A stretch of 64,000 nt of DNA from Actinomycetota bacterium (GCA_018268455.1 JAFDWM010000290.1:1-64000), one strand, 5' to 3'. Numbered from the stretch's first letter, positions 1 to 9,856 are shown. Made by a program: numbers and translations. Notes: generated from the letters alone by a model not told the origin.

Positions 1-1
1 C

Positions 2-214
2 GCGCAGCAGGGTGGTGCACTCTTCTCCGCCGCATACGCGCCCTGGCCGACGCCACTCGCGCAGGCATGGGCGCACGCGCCGGTGCTGACCGGACTCGAG
101 ATGCTGCTGCATCAGGCACTCGCCCAGATCCGGATCTTCCTGCACGGCACCCCGGAGGCGGCGCTGCCCGACGAGGCCGCGGTCCTGGAGGCCATGCGGG
201 CGGCTCTCGGCTGA
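2..214 (+). CDS. aroE: Shikimate dehydrogenase, C-terminal part (5' end outside window)
   Basis: Only the last 70 residues are visible; the reading frame is open from base 2 to the TGA at 212-214. The fragment carries the typical AroE tail: a [10 protein letters not shown] strand-loop, then GLEMLLHQA and a helix ending in an [11 protein letters not shown] segment. These form the C-terminal part of the fold that binds NADP and shikimate. AroE reduces 3-dehydroshikimate to shikimate with NADPH. It lies 56 nt upstream of aroC, and later aro genes follow on the same strand, which fits a shikimate operon. The identification rests on the tail and the context. Confidence 0.85.
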   Translation, partial: AQQGGALFSAAYAPWPTPLAQAWAHAPVLTGLEMLLHQALAQIRIFLHGTPEAALPDEAAVLEAMRAALG

Positions 215-270
215 TCCGGTCCCGCAGTCATGCGGGCGGCCGGGCCCCCAACACATGGGAGACTGGACGA

Positions 271-1500
271 ATGCTCCGCGTGCTCACGGCCGGCGAATCG
301 CACGGCCCCGAACTCATTGCCGTCATGGAGGGTCTGCCTGCGGGCGTCCCGCTGTCCTCCGAGGCGATCCAGTCCGACCTGCAGCGTCGCAAGCTCGGCT
401 ATGGGCGCGGCTCGCGGATGAAGTTCGAGCAGGACGAGCTCTCCATCTCCGGCGGCGTGCGCCACGGCTTCTCCCTCGGCAGCCCGATCGCGATGCGCAT
501 CGGCAACACCGAGTGGCCGAAGTGGGTCGAGGTGATGAGCGCCGATCCCGTCGAACTCACCGACAAGTCCCGCGGACGCAGCGCCGCGCTGACCCGTCCG
601 CGGCCGGGGCACGCGGATCTCGTCGGCATGCAGAAATACGGCTTCGATGAGGCCCGGCCGATCCTGGAGCGCGCAAGCGCCAGGGAGACGGCCGCCCGCG
701 TCGCGCTGGGTGCCGTCGCGCGCGCCTTCCTCGGCGAACTCGGCATCCGCCTGGTCAGCCACACCCTCTCGATCGGACCTGTGCAGGCGCCGGAGGGATC
801 CGCGCTGCCGACGCCCGACGACGTCGACGTGCTCGACGCGGATCCGCTGCGCTGCTTCGACCCGGCCACCAGCGAGCGCATGGTCGCCGAGGTGGATGCC
901 GCCCGCAAGGACGGCGACACCCTCGGCGGCATCGTAGAGGTGCTCGCCTACGGCCTGCCGCCGGGGCTCGGCTCGCATGTGCACTGGGATCGCCGTCTCG
1001 ATGCACGCCTCGCCTACGCGCTGATGGGGATCCAGGCGATCAAGGGGGTCGAGGTCGGGGACGGCTTCGAGACCACGCGGCGCCGTGGTTCGGCCGCGCA
1101 CGACGAGCTGTTCCCGGCCGGCGACGGCATCACCCGCGGATCCGACCGCGCCGGCGGCACCGAGGGCGGCATGTCCACCGGCACCGTGCTGCGGGTGCGC
1201 GCCGGCATGAAGCCCATCGCCACCATCCCGCACGCGCTGCGCACCGTCGACATCGCATCCGGAGAGCAGGCCACCGCCCACCACCAGCGCTCCGACGTGT
1301 GCGCCGTGCCCGCCGCGGGGGTCGTGGCCGAGGCGATGGTCGCGATCGAGCTCGCGAACTCGGTGCTGGAGAAGTTCGGCGGCGACAACGTCGCGGAGAC
1401 CCGGCGCAACCTCGAGGGCTATCTCGCGGCCATCCCCGCGGAGCTGCGCACCGCGCCGGCCTCCGAGGCCGCGCTGATCCTGCACGATGAGCTCGGCTGA
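271..1500 (+). CDS. aroC: Chorismate synthase
   Basis: Converts 5-enolpyruvylshikimate-3-phosphate to chorismate using reduced FMN; this is the last step of the common aromatic pathway. The 409-residue product begins [12 protein letters not shown], with the family GESHG motif at residues 8-12. It continues with a GRGSRM loop, a SARET segment near residue 135 and a C-terminal [15 protein letters not shown] segment. An upstream in-frame ATG at 67 would add 68 residues that lie over the aroE tail, so the ATG at 271 is preferred. A small CCCGC/GCGGG hairpin (221-236) sits in the aroE-aroC gap. The 3' end overlaps aroK by 14 nt, so coupled translation is likely. Confidence 0.97.
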   Translation: MLRVLTAGESHGPELIAVMEGLPAGVPLSSEAIQSDLQRRKLGYGRGSRMKFEQDELSISGGVRHGFSLGSPIAMRIGNTEWPKWVEVMSADPVELTDKSRGRSAALTRPRPGHADLVGMQKYGFDEARPILERASARETAARVALGAVARAFLGELGIRLVSHTLSIGPVQAPEGSALPTPDDVDVLDADPLRCFDPATSERMVAEVDAARKDGDTLGGIVEVLAYGLPPGLGSHVHWDRRLDARLAYALMGIQAIKGVEVGDGFETTRRRGSAAHDELFPAGDGITRGSDRAGGTEGGMSTGTVLRVRAGMKPIATIPHALRTVDIASGEQATAHHQRSDVCAVPAAGVVAEAMVAIELANSVLEKFGGDNVAETRRNLEGYLAAIPAELRTAPASEAALILHDELG

Positions 1501-2014
1501 CGCCGACGGCGCGCAGACGCTCGTCCTGATCGGGCCCATGGGCGCCGGGAAGACGAGCATCGGCCGACGGGTGGCGAAGGCCACGGGGCACCGATTCGTC
1601 GACACCGACCGGATGATCGTCCTCGCGCACGGACCGATCCCACAGATCTTCGCCGAGCACGGCGAGGGCGTCTTCCGGGACTGGGAGTGCGACGCCGTCG
1701 CCGAGGCGGTCGCGGGGGGCGGCGTGATCTCGCTCGGCGGGGGAGCCGTGCTCGCGAGTCGGACGAGAGAGCTGCTGCGCACCGTGCCCGTCGTGCTGCT
1801 GACCGTCTCGGCCGAAGCGGTCGCGGGGCGGATCGAAGGGAGCGGACGGCCGCTCCTGGACGGCGAGGAGGATCCGCTCGCGCGCTGGACGAGGATCTCC
1901 GCCGAGCGCAGGCCGCTGTACGACGAGGCCGCGGATGTCACGTTCGACACCTCGCGGGTTCCGATGACGCGGGTGGCCGAGAAGATCGTGGAATGGATGA
2001 GAGGACGCTCATGA
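1487..2014 (+). CDS. aroK: Shikimate kinase
   Basis: Phosphorylates shikimate at O3 with ATP. The 175-residue protein has the P-loop GPMGAGKTS at residues 16-24, the shikimate-binding DTD segment (FVDTDRMI), and a GGG loop (SLGGGAVLA) around residue 85. The lid region carries the conserved RPLL motif (SGRPLLDG). Length is normal for AroK. The ATG lies inside the end of aroC (14-nt overlap) and the stop overlaps the aroB start as ATGA, so aroC-aroK-aroB is one unit. No separate domain is fused to it. Confidence 0.96.
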   Translation: MSSADADGAQTLVLIGPMGAGKTSIGRRVAKATGHRFVDTDRMIVLAHGPIPQIFAEHGEGVFRDWECDAVAEAVAGGGVISLGGGAVLASRTRELLRTVPVVLLTVSAEAVAGRIEGSGRPLLDGEEDPLARWTRISAERRPLYDEAADVTFDTSRVPMTRVAEKIVEWMRGRS

Positions 2015-3117
2015 GCACCGAGCGCAACGACGAGACGACGACGATCGCGGTGACCGGGAGCACCCCGTACGAGATCACGGTGGGGCGGGACATCCTCGGC
2101 GGGGTCTCCGCAGCCCTCGCGCCCACGGTGCGCAAGGTGCTCGTGGTGCACCCGCCGACACTCGCAGACCGTGCCGCGCAGCTGCGTGACCGGATCCTCG
2201 CCGACACCGAGCACGGCCCCCGTGAGGTGCTGCTGGCCGAGATCCCGGACGCGGAGCAGGGCAAGCGCATCGAGGTCGCGCAGTTCCTCTGGCAGATCAT
2301 GGGCCAGGCCGATTTCACCCGCACCGACGCGGTCATCGGCTACGGCGGCGGCGCCGTCACCGACCTCGCCGGCTTCGTCGCCGCGACCTGGCTGCGCGGC
2401 GTGCAGATCGTGCAGGTCCCCACGACCGTGCTCGGCCTGGTCGATGCGGCGGTCGGCGGCAAGACCGGGATCAACACGAACGAGGGCAAGAACCTGGTCG
2501 GGGCGTTCTGGGCTCCGCGCGCCGTGATCGGCGACCTCGACGAGCTCACCAGCCTGAGCGCCAACGAGGCGACCGCCGGGTACGCCGAGGTGGTCAAGGC
2601 GGGATTCATCTGGGCGCCGGAGATCCTCGACATCGTCGAGGCCGCGCCGGAACGTGCGATCGACCCGTCCACGGAGGAGTTCCGCCGCACGATCGAGCTC
2701 GCGATCGCGATGAAGGCGGAAGTCGTCTCCGACGACTTCCGAGAGGCCGGACTGCGCGAGATCCTGAACTACGGGCACACGCTGGGACACGCGATCGAGC
2801 ACTCCGAGCGCTACCAGTGGCGGCACGGCGCGGCGATCTCGGTCGGCATGATGTACGCGGCCGAGCTGTCCCGTCTCGCGGGCCGGCTCCCCGACGCGGC
2901 AGTGGACCGGCACCGCGGGATCCTCGAGACGCTCGGGCTGCCGACCACCTACCGCACCGGTGCCTGGCAGACCCTGCTGTCGACCATGCAGCGCGACAAG
3001 AAGACCCGCGGGGGCATGCTGCGCTTCATCGTGCTCGACGACATCGCCAAGCCGACCGTGCTGCAGGCGCCCGACGAGTCGCTGCTCTTCGCCGCCTACC
3101 AGGAAGTGGGCGCGTGA
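2011..3117 (+). CDS. aroB: 3-Dehydroquinate synthase
   Basis: Cyclises DAHP to 3-dehydroquinate using NAD and a metal ion. The 368-residue product shows the nucleotide-binding GGGAVTDLAGFVA stretch, the GKTGIN...GKNLVG substrate loop, and the metal ligands expected in YAEVVKAG, GHTLGHAIE and RHGAAIS. The frame is open far upstream into aroK, but the ATG at 2011 overlaps the aroK stop by 4 nt and gives a normal family length. The stop in turn overlaps the GTG of the following acetyltransferase (GTGA), continuing the operon. Confidence 0.96.
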   Translation: MSTERNDETTTIAVTGSTPYEITVGRDILGGVSAALAPTVRKVLVVHPPTLADRAAQLRDRILADTEHGPREVLLAEIPDAEQGKRIEVAQFLWQIMGQADFTRTDAVIGYGGGAVTDLAGFVAATWLRGVQIVQVPTTVLGLVDAAVGGKTGINTNEGKNLVGAFWAPRAVIGDLDELTSLSANEATAGYAEVVKAGFIWAPEILDIVEAAPERAIDPSTEEFRRTIELAIAMKAEVVSDDFREAGLREILNYGHTLGHAIEHSERYQWRHGAAISVGMMYAAELSRLAGRLPDAAVDRHRGILETLGLPTTYRTGAWQTLLSTMQRDKKTRGGMLRFIVLDDIAKPTVLQAPDESLLFAAYQEVGA

Positions 3118-3629
3118 CGTTCGAGGTGCGTCGGATTCGCGCGCACGAATGGCGCGAGGTCAAGGCGCTGCGCCTGCGCGGGCTGCAGGACCCGGTCGCG
3201 CAGATCGCCTTCCTGGACACCTACGAGAACGCCTCGGCGCGACCCGACGAGTTCTGGGAGACGCGCAGCGAGCAGGCGTCCGTCGGCGGTCCGAACGCGC
3301 AGTTCGTGACGGTCGGTGAGAACGGCGAATGGTTCGGATCCGCGACCGCGGTCCCGAATCGCAGCGACGAACGCGCCGCGCTCGTCGTCGGCGTCTACGT
3401 GGCGGAGGGCCACCGTGGGGCCGGGGCGATCGAGGCGCTCTTCGACGAGTGCGCGGCCTGGGCGGCGGAGCAGGGGTACGCGACGCTGACGCTCGAGGTG
3501 CACGTCGACAACCTGCGCGCGCAGGCGGCGTACGAGCGCTGCGGGTTCGTGCGCACGGGTGAGATCACCGAGCTCGAGAACGGCCGCGAGTACGTGATGG
3601 CGCGCCCGCTCGTGCCGTCTGCGCGCTGA
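3114..3629 (+). CDS. GNAT family N-acetyltransferase
   Basis: A 171-residue GCN5-related acetyltransferase starting with GTG that overlaps the aroB stop by 4 nt. The acetyl-CoA-binding core is visible as VVGVYVAEGHRGAGAIEALF (a V-x-P-x-x-R-G-x-G-like turn), followed by LTLEVHVDNLRAQAAYERCGF, the usual end of the fold. The substrate cannot be told from sequence. The gene sits between aroB and aroQ, so it is probably co-transcribed with the shikimate genes. That gives no evidence that it acts in the pathway; small GNAT genes often ride along in actinobacterial operons. Confidence 0.85.
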   Translation: MTFEVRRIRAHEWREVKALRLRGLQDPVAQIAFLDTYENASARPDEFWETRSEQASVGGPNAQFVTVGENGEWFGSATAVPNRSDERAALVVGVYVAEGHRGAGAIEALFDECAAWAAEQGYATLTLEVHVDNLRAQAAYERCGFVRTGEITELENGREYVMARPLVPSAR

Positions 3630-3635
3630 TACCGT
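3630..3635 (+). promoter_or_regulatory. Predicted -10 box of a leaderless aroQ transcript
   Basis: TACCGT ends 6 nt before the aroQ ATG (3642). That spacing would place transcription initiation at or next to the start codon. No Shine-Dalgarno sequence is visible between the box and the ATG. This is inferred from spacing only, and the box is weaker than the TAGGCT boxes elsewhere in the window. Confidence 0.4.
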
Positions 3636-3641
3636 GAGCGC

Positions 3642-4100
3642 ATGAGCACGCCCCGACGTCTGCTGCTGGTCAACGGTCCCAACCTCAATCTGCTGGGTCA
3701 GCGGGAGCCGGGCATCTACGGATCCGCGACCCTCGCCGATGTCGAGCGCATCGCCACCGACGCGGCCGCCCGGTACGGATACGAGCTGCGCGCGGTGCAG
3801 AGCAACCACGAGGGCGTTCTGCTCGACGCGATCCACGATGCCCGTGAGGACTGCCGCGGCATCGTCATCAACGCGGGCGCCTACACGCACACCTCGGTGG
3901 CGCTGCGCGACGCACTCACCGGCGTCGCGCTGCCGTTCGCAGAGATCCACATCTCCGACGTGTACGCACGCGAGCAGTTCCGGCACTTCTCCTACCTCAC
4001 CGACGTCGCGGCCGTGCACGTCGTGGGGGAGGGCGTCGACGGCTATGCGACCGCCACACAGCGTCTGATCCTGCTGATCGAGGGCCAGGCCGACGGCTGA
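3642..4100 (+). CDS. aroQ: 3-Dehydroquinate dehydratase, type II
   Basis: Dehydrates 3-dehydroquinate to 3-dehydroshikimate by anti elimination. The 152-residue protein shows the type II signature NGPNLNLLG at residues 11-19, followed by the catalytic tyrosine in GIYG (Y26). It also has VINAGAYTHTS and the histidine-containing EIHISDVYAREQFR motif. Length matches the dodecameric type II family. It lies 12 nt after the GNAT gene. A TACCGT box 6 nt before the ATG suggests it can also be made from its own leaderless message. Confidence 0.96.
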   Translation: MSTPRRLLLVNGPNLNLLGQREPGIYGSATLADVERIATDAAARYGYELRAVQSNHEGVLLDAIHDAREDCRGIVINAGAYTHTSVALRDALTGVALPFAEIHISDVYAREQFRHFSYLTDVAAVHVVGEGVDGYATATQRLILLIEGQADG

Positions 4101-4134
4101 GAGCGCGCTCACCGGTCGGGCGGCGGGCATCCAC

Positions 4135-4140
4135 TAAGAT
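4135..4140 (+). promoter_or_regulatory. Predicted -10 box for efp, with a downstream palindrome
   Basis: TAAGAT lies 50 nt upstream of the efp ATG, in the 90-nt gap after aroQ. A perfect 14-nt palindrome, CGGCCGATCGGCCG, follows at 4148-4161, just downstream of the expected start point. It could be an operator or a 5' hairpin. Neither element has been tested here. Confidence 0.4.
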
Positions 4141-4190
4141 TGGACGTCGGCCGATCGGCCGCGAATCTCAGGAACGGACCTCTCAGACCC

Positions 4191-4754
4191 ATGGCATCCA
4201 CCGCAGACATCAAGAACGGCGTCGTCCTCTCCATCGACGGCCAGCTCTGGAACGTCATCGAGTTCCAGCACGTGAAGCCGGGCAAGGGCGGTGCGTTCGT
4301 GCGCACCAAGCTGAAGAACGTCGTCAGCGGCAAGGTCGTCGACCGCACCTACAACGCCGGCGCCAAGATCGAGATCGAGAACGTCGACCGCCGCGACTTC
4401 ACCTACCTGTACACCGACGGCGACGGCTTCGTGTTCATGGACGTCGAGGACTACGACCAGATCACGGTCGGATCCGCGACCGTCGGCGACGCGAAGAACT
4501 TCATGCTGGAGAACCAGCAGGTGCAGATCGCGCTGAACAACGGCAACCCGCTCTACATCGAGCTCCCCGCATCCGTCGTGCTCGAGGTCACCTACACCGA
4601 GCCGGGCCTGCAGGGCGACCGGTCCTCGGCCGGCACCAAGCCCGCCACCCTCGAGACCGGCTACGAGATCCAGGTGCCGCTGTTCCTGGAGACCGGCACC
4701 AAGGTCAAGGTCGACACCCGCACGGGCGGCTACCTCGGCCGCATCAACGACTGA
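4191..4754 (+). CDS. efp: Elongation factor P
   Basis: Binds ribosomes stalled at polyproline stretches and promotes peptide-bond formation. At 187 residues it has the classical three-domain length. The domain I loop reads KPGKGGAF, which puts the tip lysine at K32. The C-terminal domain ends with [16 protein letters not shown], close to the usual end of the family. No EF-P-modifying enzyme gene (EpmA/EpmB, EarP) is seen nearby, in line with reports that actinobacterial EF-P can work with an unmodified lysine. The ATG at 4191 is preferred over upstream in-frame codons. nusB follows after only 3 nt. Confidence 0.97.
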   Translation: MASTADIKNGVVLSIDGQLWNVIEFQHVKPGKGGAFVRTKLKNVVSGKVVDRTYNAGAKIEIENVDRRDFTYLYTDGDGFVFMDVEDYDQITVGSATVGDAKNFMLENQQVQIALNNGNPLYIELPASVVLEVTYTEPGLQGDRSSAGTKPATLETGYEIQVPLFLETGTKVKVDTRTGGYLGRIND

Positions 4755-4757
4755 CGC

Positions 4758-5168
4758 GTGGGCGCCCGGACCAAGGCGCGCAAGCGCGCCCTCGACATCC
4801 TGTTCTCGGCGGACGTGCGCGGCGACGACCTCGCCGTGACGCTCGCGGCCGAGGCCAAGCGCGCCTCGGCGGAGCCGGCACGCGAGGCCTCCTGGCTGTA
4901 CGCGCGTGAGATCGTGGACGGAATCATCGATCACCACGACGAGATCGACGAGCAGATCACCACGCACAGCCGCGACTGGAAGCTGGACCGGATGCCGGCC
5001 GTCGACCGGGCGCTGCTGCGGATCGGCGTGTGGGAGATCGTGCACAACGCCGAGGTGCCCACCGCGGTCGCGATCGACGAGGCGGTGGAACTCGCGAAGG
5101 AGTTCTCCACCGACGAGTCCGGTGCGTTCGTGCACGGCGTGCTCGCGCGCGTCGCCCGCTCCGCCTGA
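4758..5168 (+). CDS. nusB: Transcription antitermination factor NusB
   Basis: An all-helical RNA-binding protein that, with NusE (S10), binds boxA in rRNA leaders and supports antitermination. The 136-residue product starts with GTG, immediately after efp. It shows the N-terminal ARKRALDILFSADVRG helix and the C-terminal VPTAVAIDEAVELAKEFS and FVHGVLARVA motifs that are diagnostic for NusB. The close spacing argues that efp and nusB share a transcript, an arrangement common in actinobacteria. Confidence 0.95.
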   Translation: MGARTKARKRALDILFSADVRGDDLAVTLAAEAKRASAEPAREASWLYAREIVDGIIDHHDEIDEQITTHSRDWKLDRMPAVDRALLRIGVWEIVHNAEVPTAVAIDEAVELAKEFSTDESGAFVHGVLARVARSA

Positions 5169-5240
5169 CCGTTCGCGCCGCTCCTCTTCCCGCGGGAACG
5201 CGCGCGGCGATGTCGGTGATCAGCGTGAGGATGGATCCCG

Positions 5241-8180
5241 ATGACCTCCGCTGAACCAGACGACTGGCGTGTGCTGCTGCCCTCGACCAGACCGACGGGA
5301 GCACCGCTCGCGCTCGGCGTGGAACTGCGCCGTCGCGACAGGGCTGACGCGCGGCAGTGGGCCTCACGCCCGCTGCGCACGGCGACGGCGCGGGATCTCG
5401 TGAAGGATCCCGGTGAGCTGTTCCTCGCAGTGCGGCCGCTGCGACGCAACGACACGGCGAACGGGTGGGTGCAGTCCGGCGCCGACTGGGATGCCGTGCG
5501 CCGCCCCGGTGCGCGGTACGACCCCGCGCAGTCGCGTTGGTTCGGTGACCTGCTGAGCATCTCCCGCGACTCGCTGCTCTCCGGAACGGCGGGGGACTGG
5601 GTGCTGCTGGATCCGGTGGCCTCGCCGCTGCTGTGGCCGCACCTGCAGACGGCGGCATCCGTCGGCATCCCGTTCATCGCGACCGAGCGCAGCACTCGGC
5701 TGCAATGGTCCGAGGCACTGCGGGTGACGGTCGACATCGCGACGGCCGACGGCGGGCTCATCCTGACGGCGCAGCTCGAGGGGCTCGGCGAGCCGTTCCC
5801 TGCCGCGGCGGTGCGTGCGCTCGGAGCAGGAGGCGTCTACGCCCACCGCGTCGTCGGCAGGCAGATCGACCTCGTGCTCGGCCCGGTCGCGGTCGACGGC
5901 GCGGTCGGCACGCTGCTCGCCGCGCCAGACGGTCTCGCGGTCGCCCCGGTCGACCGCGACGCGTTCCTGCGCGAGGCGTACCCGCTCCTGCTGCGCGGTG
6001 CCGAGCTCCGCGCGGGCCGCGGCGTCGTGCTACCCCCGCCGCCGGCACCCGTGGCCCTGCTCGTCGTCGACTTCCAGCCGGCCGACGTGGTGGGCTATCG
6101 GCTGCACTGGGACTACCCCGGATATGCGCGCTTCCCGCTCGACGAGCGCGCGGGGGAGTCGGGGATCCGCGATGCCGCCGCCGAGGGGCAGCAGCGGCCC
6201 GCGGTCGTCGCAGCCTGGACGGAGGTCACCGGCCTGCCGTTCCTGCTCGCCGGTTCGCTCCGCGACGCCGACGCCGCGGAGTTCGTGTCACAGCTCGTGC
6301 CGGCTCTGGAGGAGCGCGGGATCGCGGTCGCCACGACCGGCACGCCGCGTGCCTACCCGGAACTGACCTGCGATCCGGCGATCTCGATCAGCACGATCCA
6401 GAGCACGGATCCGGACTGGTTCGATCTGGGGGTACTCGTGCGGATCGACGGTCGCACGATTCCGTTCGAGCCTCTGTTCCGCGCGCTGGCCCTGCGCCGG
6501 GGCAAGCTCAAGCTCGCCGACGGCACCTGGTTCTCGCTGCGCCATCGCGCCTTCGACCGGCTCAAGGAGCTGCTGGACGAGGCGGCCGAGCTCGCCGAGT
6601 GGGAGACCGGACCGCGCATCGCCCGCACCCACCTCGCGCTCTGGGAGGACTTCGAGGACCTCGCCGACCAGACGCTCCCCGCCCAGGCCTGGCGCGACGC
6701 CGTCGCCGATCTGCGCGCCGATTCCGGAGCGGATCCGATCCCGGTGCCGGCGTCGATCACCGCGCGCCTGCGGCCCTATCAGCAGGAGGGGTTCACGCGC
6801 CTTGCCCGCCTGTGGCGGCACCGGCTCGGCGGGATCCTCGGCGACGACATGGGGCTCGGGAAGACCCTGCAGCTGCTCACGCTCATCGCCCATGCGCGCG
6901 AGCAGGATCCGGGACCGCCCTGGCTGGTCGTCGCGCCGACCTCGGTCCTGCCGGTCTGGCAGCGCGAGGCCGAGCGCTTCGCCCCGGGGCTGCGCGTCGT
7001 GGTCGTCGATCGCACCAGGGACGCGCACGGCGTCGCCCTGGCCGCACACATCGCCGGCGCCGATCTCGTGGTGACGTCGTACACGCTGCTGCGGCTCGAC
7101 GCCGAGGCGTTCACGGCGCAGACCTGGTCGGGTGTCGTGCTCGACGAGGCGCAGAACGTGAAGAACCCTGCGACGCGCCAGCATCAGGCTGTCGCGGGGC
7201 TCGACACGCGGGCCGTCTACGCCGCCACCGGCACACCCCTGGAGAACGGACTCGCCGAGCTCTGGGCGCTGCTGAGCCTCACCGCGCCAGGGCTGTTCGC
7301 ATCCGCGCGCCGCTTCCGCGAGGACTACATCCAGCCGATCGAACAGGGGAAGGTGCCGGAGAACGCCGAGGGCGCGCCGTTCCGGCAGTCGCGCATCGAC
7401 GCGCTGCGCCGGCGGATCCGACCATTCCTCATCCGCCGCACGAAGGAGCTCGTCGCACCCGAGCTGCCCCCGCGTCAGGAGCAGGTGCTGCGCATCGAAC
7501 TCGCGCCCGCGCATCGCCATCGCTATGACACCGTGCTGCAGCGCGAGCGGCAGAAGATCCTCGGGCTGCTGGAGGATCTCGACCGGCAGCGCTTCATCGT
7601 GTTCCGCTCGCTCACGATGCTGCGCATGCTGAGCCTGGCGCCGAGCCTGATCGATCCGGACGACGCCGCGATGGCGTCGCCCAAGCTGGAGGAGCTCGTC
7701 GACCGCCTGCTCGAGCTGCGGGCGGAGGGACATCGGGCGCTCGTCTTCAGCCAGTTCACGTCGTTCCTCGCCCTCGCCGCCGATCGCCTGCGGCGCGCGG
7801 GACTGCGCGTGTCCTACCTCGACGGCGCCACCCGCAACCGGGATCGGGTCGTGCAGGAGTTCCGCGACGGGGATCAGGATGCGTTCCTGCTCAGCCTGAA
7901 GGCCGGCGGAACAGGTCTCACACTCACCGAAGCCGACTACGTGTTCCTGTTGGATCCCTGGTGGAACCCCGCCGCCGAGGCGCAGGCCGCAGACCGTGCG
8001 CATCGCATCGGACAGCAGAACCGTGTCTTCGTCTACCGCATGATCGCGACCGAGACGATCGAGGAGAAGGTGCTCGCCCTGCAACAGCGCAAAGCGCGAC
8101 TGTTCTCCGCCGTGCTGGACGACCAGGATCTGTTCGCGCAGAGCCTGACGGCCGACGACATCCGCGAACTGCTCACCTGA
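5241..8180 (+). CDS. SNF2-family DNA-dependent ATPase / helicase-like protein
   Basis: A 979-residue SNF2/RapA-type superfamily 2 ATPase. The first 500 residues are a poorly conserved N-terminal region. The RecA-like core follows: Walker A DMGLGKT around residues 536-542 (K541), Walker B DEAQ at 635-638, TGTPLENGLAELW (motif III), VFSQFTSFL and LSLKAGGTGLTLTEA (motif V). The last motif, DRAHRIGQ, is motif VI. Such proteins translocate on duplex DNA and remodel protein-DNA complexes; the actual substrate here is unknown. No SWIM zinc-binding gene is adjacent, although many bacterial SNF2 proteins have one. The gene stands alone between nusB and the pyr genes. Confidence 0.9.
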   Translation: MTSAEPDDWRVLLPSTRPTGAPLALGVELRRRDRADARQWASRPLRTATARDLVKDPGELFLAVRPLRRNDTANGWVQSGADWDAVRRPGARYDPAQSRWFGDLLSISRDSLLSGTAGDWVLLDPVASPLLWPHLQTAASVGIPFIATERSTRLQWSEALRVTVDIATADGGLILTAQLEGLGEPFPAAAVRALGAGGVYAHRVVGRQIDLVLGPVAVDGAVGTLLAAPDGLAVAPVDRDAFLREAYPLLLRGAELRAGRGVVLPPPPAPVALLVVDFQPADVVGYRLHWDYPGYARFPLDERAGESGIRDAAAEGQQRPAVVAAWTEVTGLPFLLAGSLRDADAAEFVSQLVPALEERGIAVATTGTPRAYPELTCDPAISISTIQSTDPDWFDLGVLVRIDGRTIPFEPLFRALALRRGKLKLADGTWFSLRHRAFDRLKELLDEAAELAEWETGPRIARTHLALWEDFEDLADQTLPAQAWRDAVADLRADSGADPIPVPASITARLRPYQQEGFTRLARLWRHRLGGILGDDMGLGKTLQLLTLIAHAREQDPGPPWLVVAPTSVLPVWQREAERFAPGLRVVVVDRTRDAHGVALAAHIAGADLVVTSYTLLRLDAEAFTAQTWSGVVLDEAQNVKNPATRQHQAVAGLDTRAVYAATGTPLENGLAELWALLSLTAPGLFASARRFREDYIQPIEQGKVPENAEGAPFRQSRIDALRRRIRPFLIRRTKELVAPELPPRQEQVLRIELAPAHRHRYDTVLQRERQKILGLLEDLDRQRFIVFRSLTMLRMLSLAPSLIDPDDAAMASPKLEELVDRLLELRAEGHRALVFSQFTSFLALAADRLRRAGLRVSYLDGATRNRDRVVQEFRDGDQDAFLLSLKAGGTGLTLTEADYVFLLDPWWNPAAEAQAADRAHRIGQQNRVFVYRMIATETIEEKVLALQQRKARLFSAVLDDQDLFAQSLTADDIRELLT

Positions 8181-8242
8181 GACCCGGCCGGGCAGACCGC
8201 GATATGCACGGCTCCGATCCAGGCGCCCCGCAACCAGCCGGG

Positions 8243-8248
8243 TAGAAT
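8243..8248 (+). promoter_or_regulatory. Predicted -10 box of the MBL-Rieske gene
   Basis: TAGAAT in the gap after the SNF2 gene, 27 nt before the ATG at 8276. The short leader carries a GGAAGG Shine-Dalgarno-like sequence. The arrangement suggests that the fusion gene has its own promoter. Confidence 0.45.
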
Positions 8249-8275
8249 CGACAGGTCCACACGGAAGGTGCACAC

Positions 8276-9853
8276 ATGCGGATCACGGGACTCGGACACG
8301 CCGGGATGTTCATCGAGACGGCCGGCGGCAACATCATCTGCGACCCCGTCCTCGGCCCCTCCTTCTATGGATCCTGGTTCCCGTTCCCCGACAACCGGGG
8401 TCTCGACTGGGAGCGCCTCGGGCGCGAAGCCGACTTCCTGTACGTGTCGCACCGGCATCGCGACCACTTCGACCCGCGGCTGCTCGAGCGGTACATCCGC
8501 AAGGACATCGAGGTGCTCCTGCCGGAGTACCCGACCGACGACCTCGAACGCGACCTGCGCGCGCTCGGCTACGACAACATCACGTACGCACCGGCCGGCG
8601 AGATCATCGAACGCGGTGAGCTCAAGATCATGATCACCCCGTTGCGCGCGCCGAGCGACGGACCCATCGGCGACTCCTCGCTGAGCGTCGACGACGGCAC
8701 CGGATCCGTGCTGAACCAGAACGACTCGCACCCGCTCGATCTGGAGAAGCTGCTGAAGTTCGGCCGACCGGACGCGTACTTCACCCAGGTCTCCGGCGCG
8801 ATCTGGTGGCCGATGGTCTACGACCTGCCGCTGGACGCGAAGAAGAACTTCGCCCAGCTCAAGCGCGATGCGCAGAACAAGCGTGCGATGTACTACATCG
8901 AGAAGGTCGACGCGCCGCACGTGTTCCCGATGGCCGGGCCGCCGATGTTCCTGCGCGACGACCTGTTCGACTTCAACGGCATCGGCCGCAACGGCGAATC
9001 GATCTTCACGGATCAGAAGCAGTTCCTCGCCCACCTGAACGAGCTCGCGCCGCAGTTCGACGGGCACCTGTTCGTGCCCGGCACCGTCGTGACCGTGCAG
9101 GATCGCACCGTCGCCTCCGTCGAGCAGACGCTGTACTCCGACGACGAGCTGCGCCACATCTTCGACGAGAAGTGGGACTATCTCGAGTCCCAGCGCGCCA
9201 CCCGCCAGCAGGAGATCCGCGATGAGGAGGCACGGCGCTCGCCGATCCTTCCGCCGGCGGAGATGCTCGCTGCGATCAAGGAGTGGTGGGAGCCGCTCCT
9301 GAAGAAGTCACGCACCATCCGCCTCGGTGTCGGCGGCAACGTCCGGTTCCGCATCGGCGACCTCGACATGGTGGTCGACTTCCCGAAGGCCAAGGTGCGG
9401 GAGTACGCGGGGGAGGAGTGCATCTACTGGTACACGATCCCTGCCGACCTCGTCTCCACGAACATCGCCGACCACGAGATCGACTGGTCGAACTCGATCT
9501 TCCTGTCGATGCAGTTCTCGGTGGGCCGCAGCGGCAAGTTCAACGAGTTCCTCACCACGTTCCTGAAGTGCCTCTCCATCGATCGCATCGAGTACGTCGA
9601 GAACTGGTATCAGGAGCAGACCGACCAGACCGAGGACGCCGAGATCGGCGACTGGGTGGTGCAGCGCCGCTGCCCGCACCTGCGTGCCGACCTCACGCGC
9701 ACCGGGTCCGTCGACGAGGACGGCGTGCTCACCTGCTCGATGCATGACTGGAAGTGGGATCTGAAGTCCGGGCGCTGCCTGTCGACGAGCGGTCATCCGA
9801 TCCGCTCCGCCAAGCTCGACCCGGTCACCGAGGACGCGCTGCGCCTCGGGTAG
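8276..9853 (+). CDS. Metallo-beta-lactamase fold / Rieske [2Fe-2S] fusion protein
   Basis: A 525-residue protein with two recognisable parts. The N-terminal part is a metallo-beta-lactamase fold beginning [13 protein letters not shown], with metal ligands in SHRHRDH (H59, H61, D63, H64). The C-terminal part is a Rieske domain with C466-x-H468 and C487-x2-H490 as cluster ligands. This order recalls the CMP-N-acetylneuraminate hydroxylase-like (UlaG-related) group, but the substrate cannot be assigned from sequence. It is presumably a cytosolic redox enzyme; no signal peptide is visible. No ferredoxin or reductase gene is adjacent. The stop codon TAG is shared with the TAGACT box of the pyr promoter. 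Confidence 0.85.
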   Translation: MRITGLGHAGMFIETAGGNIICDPVLGPSFYGSWFPFPDNRGLDWERLGREADFLYVSHRHRDHFDPRLLERYIRKDIEVLLPEYPTDDLERDLRALGYDNITYAPAGEIIERGELKIMITPLRAPSDGPIGDSSLSVDDGTGSVLNQNDSHPLDLEKLLKFGRPDAYFTQVSGAIWWPMVYDLPLDAKKNFAQLKRDAQNKRAMYYIEKVDAPHVFPMAGPPMFLRDDLFDFNGIGRNGESIFTDQKQFLAHLNELAPQFDGHLFVPGTVVTVQDRTVASVEQTLYSDDELRHIFDEKWDYLESQRATRQQEIRDEEARRSPILPPAEMLAAIKEWWEPLLKKSRTIRLGVGGNVRFRIGDLDMVVDFPKAKVREYAGEECIYWYTIPADLVSTNIADHEIDWSNSIFLSMQFSVGRSGKFNEFLTTFLKCLSIDRIEYVENWYQEQTDQTEDAEIGDWVVQRRCPHLRADLTRTGSVDEDGVLTCSMHDWKWDLKSGRCLSTSGHPIRSAKLDPVTEDALRLG

Positions 9854-9856
9854 ACT
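9851..9856 (+). promoter_or_regulatory. Predicted -10 box of the pyr operon
   Basis: TAGACT overlaps the stop codon of the MBL-Rieske gene and lies 61 nt before the pyrR ATG. It has the same TAGNNT form as other promoters in the window. Initiation about 7 nt downstream would leave a leader of about 55 nt that contains the PyrR-type loop. No clear -35 element is visible. Confidence 0.5.

Noticed and set aside
5169..5240. A short frame ending in VISVRMDPDDLR just before the SNF2 gene, as a leader peptide
   Set aside because: It has no ribosome-binding site and no regulatory structure downstream, and it belongs to a frame running through nusB.
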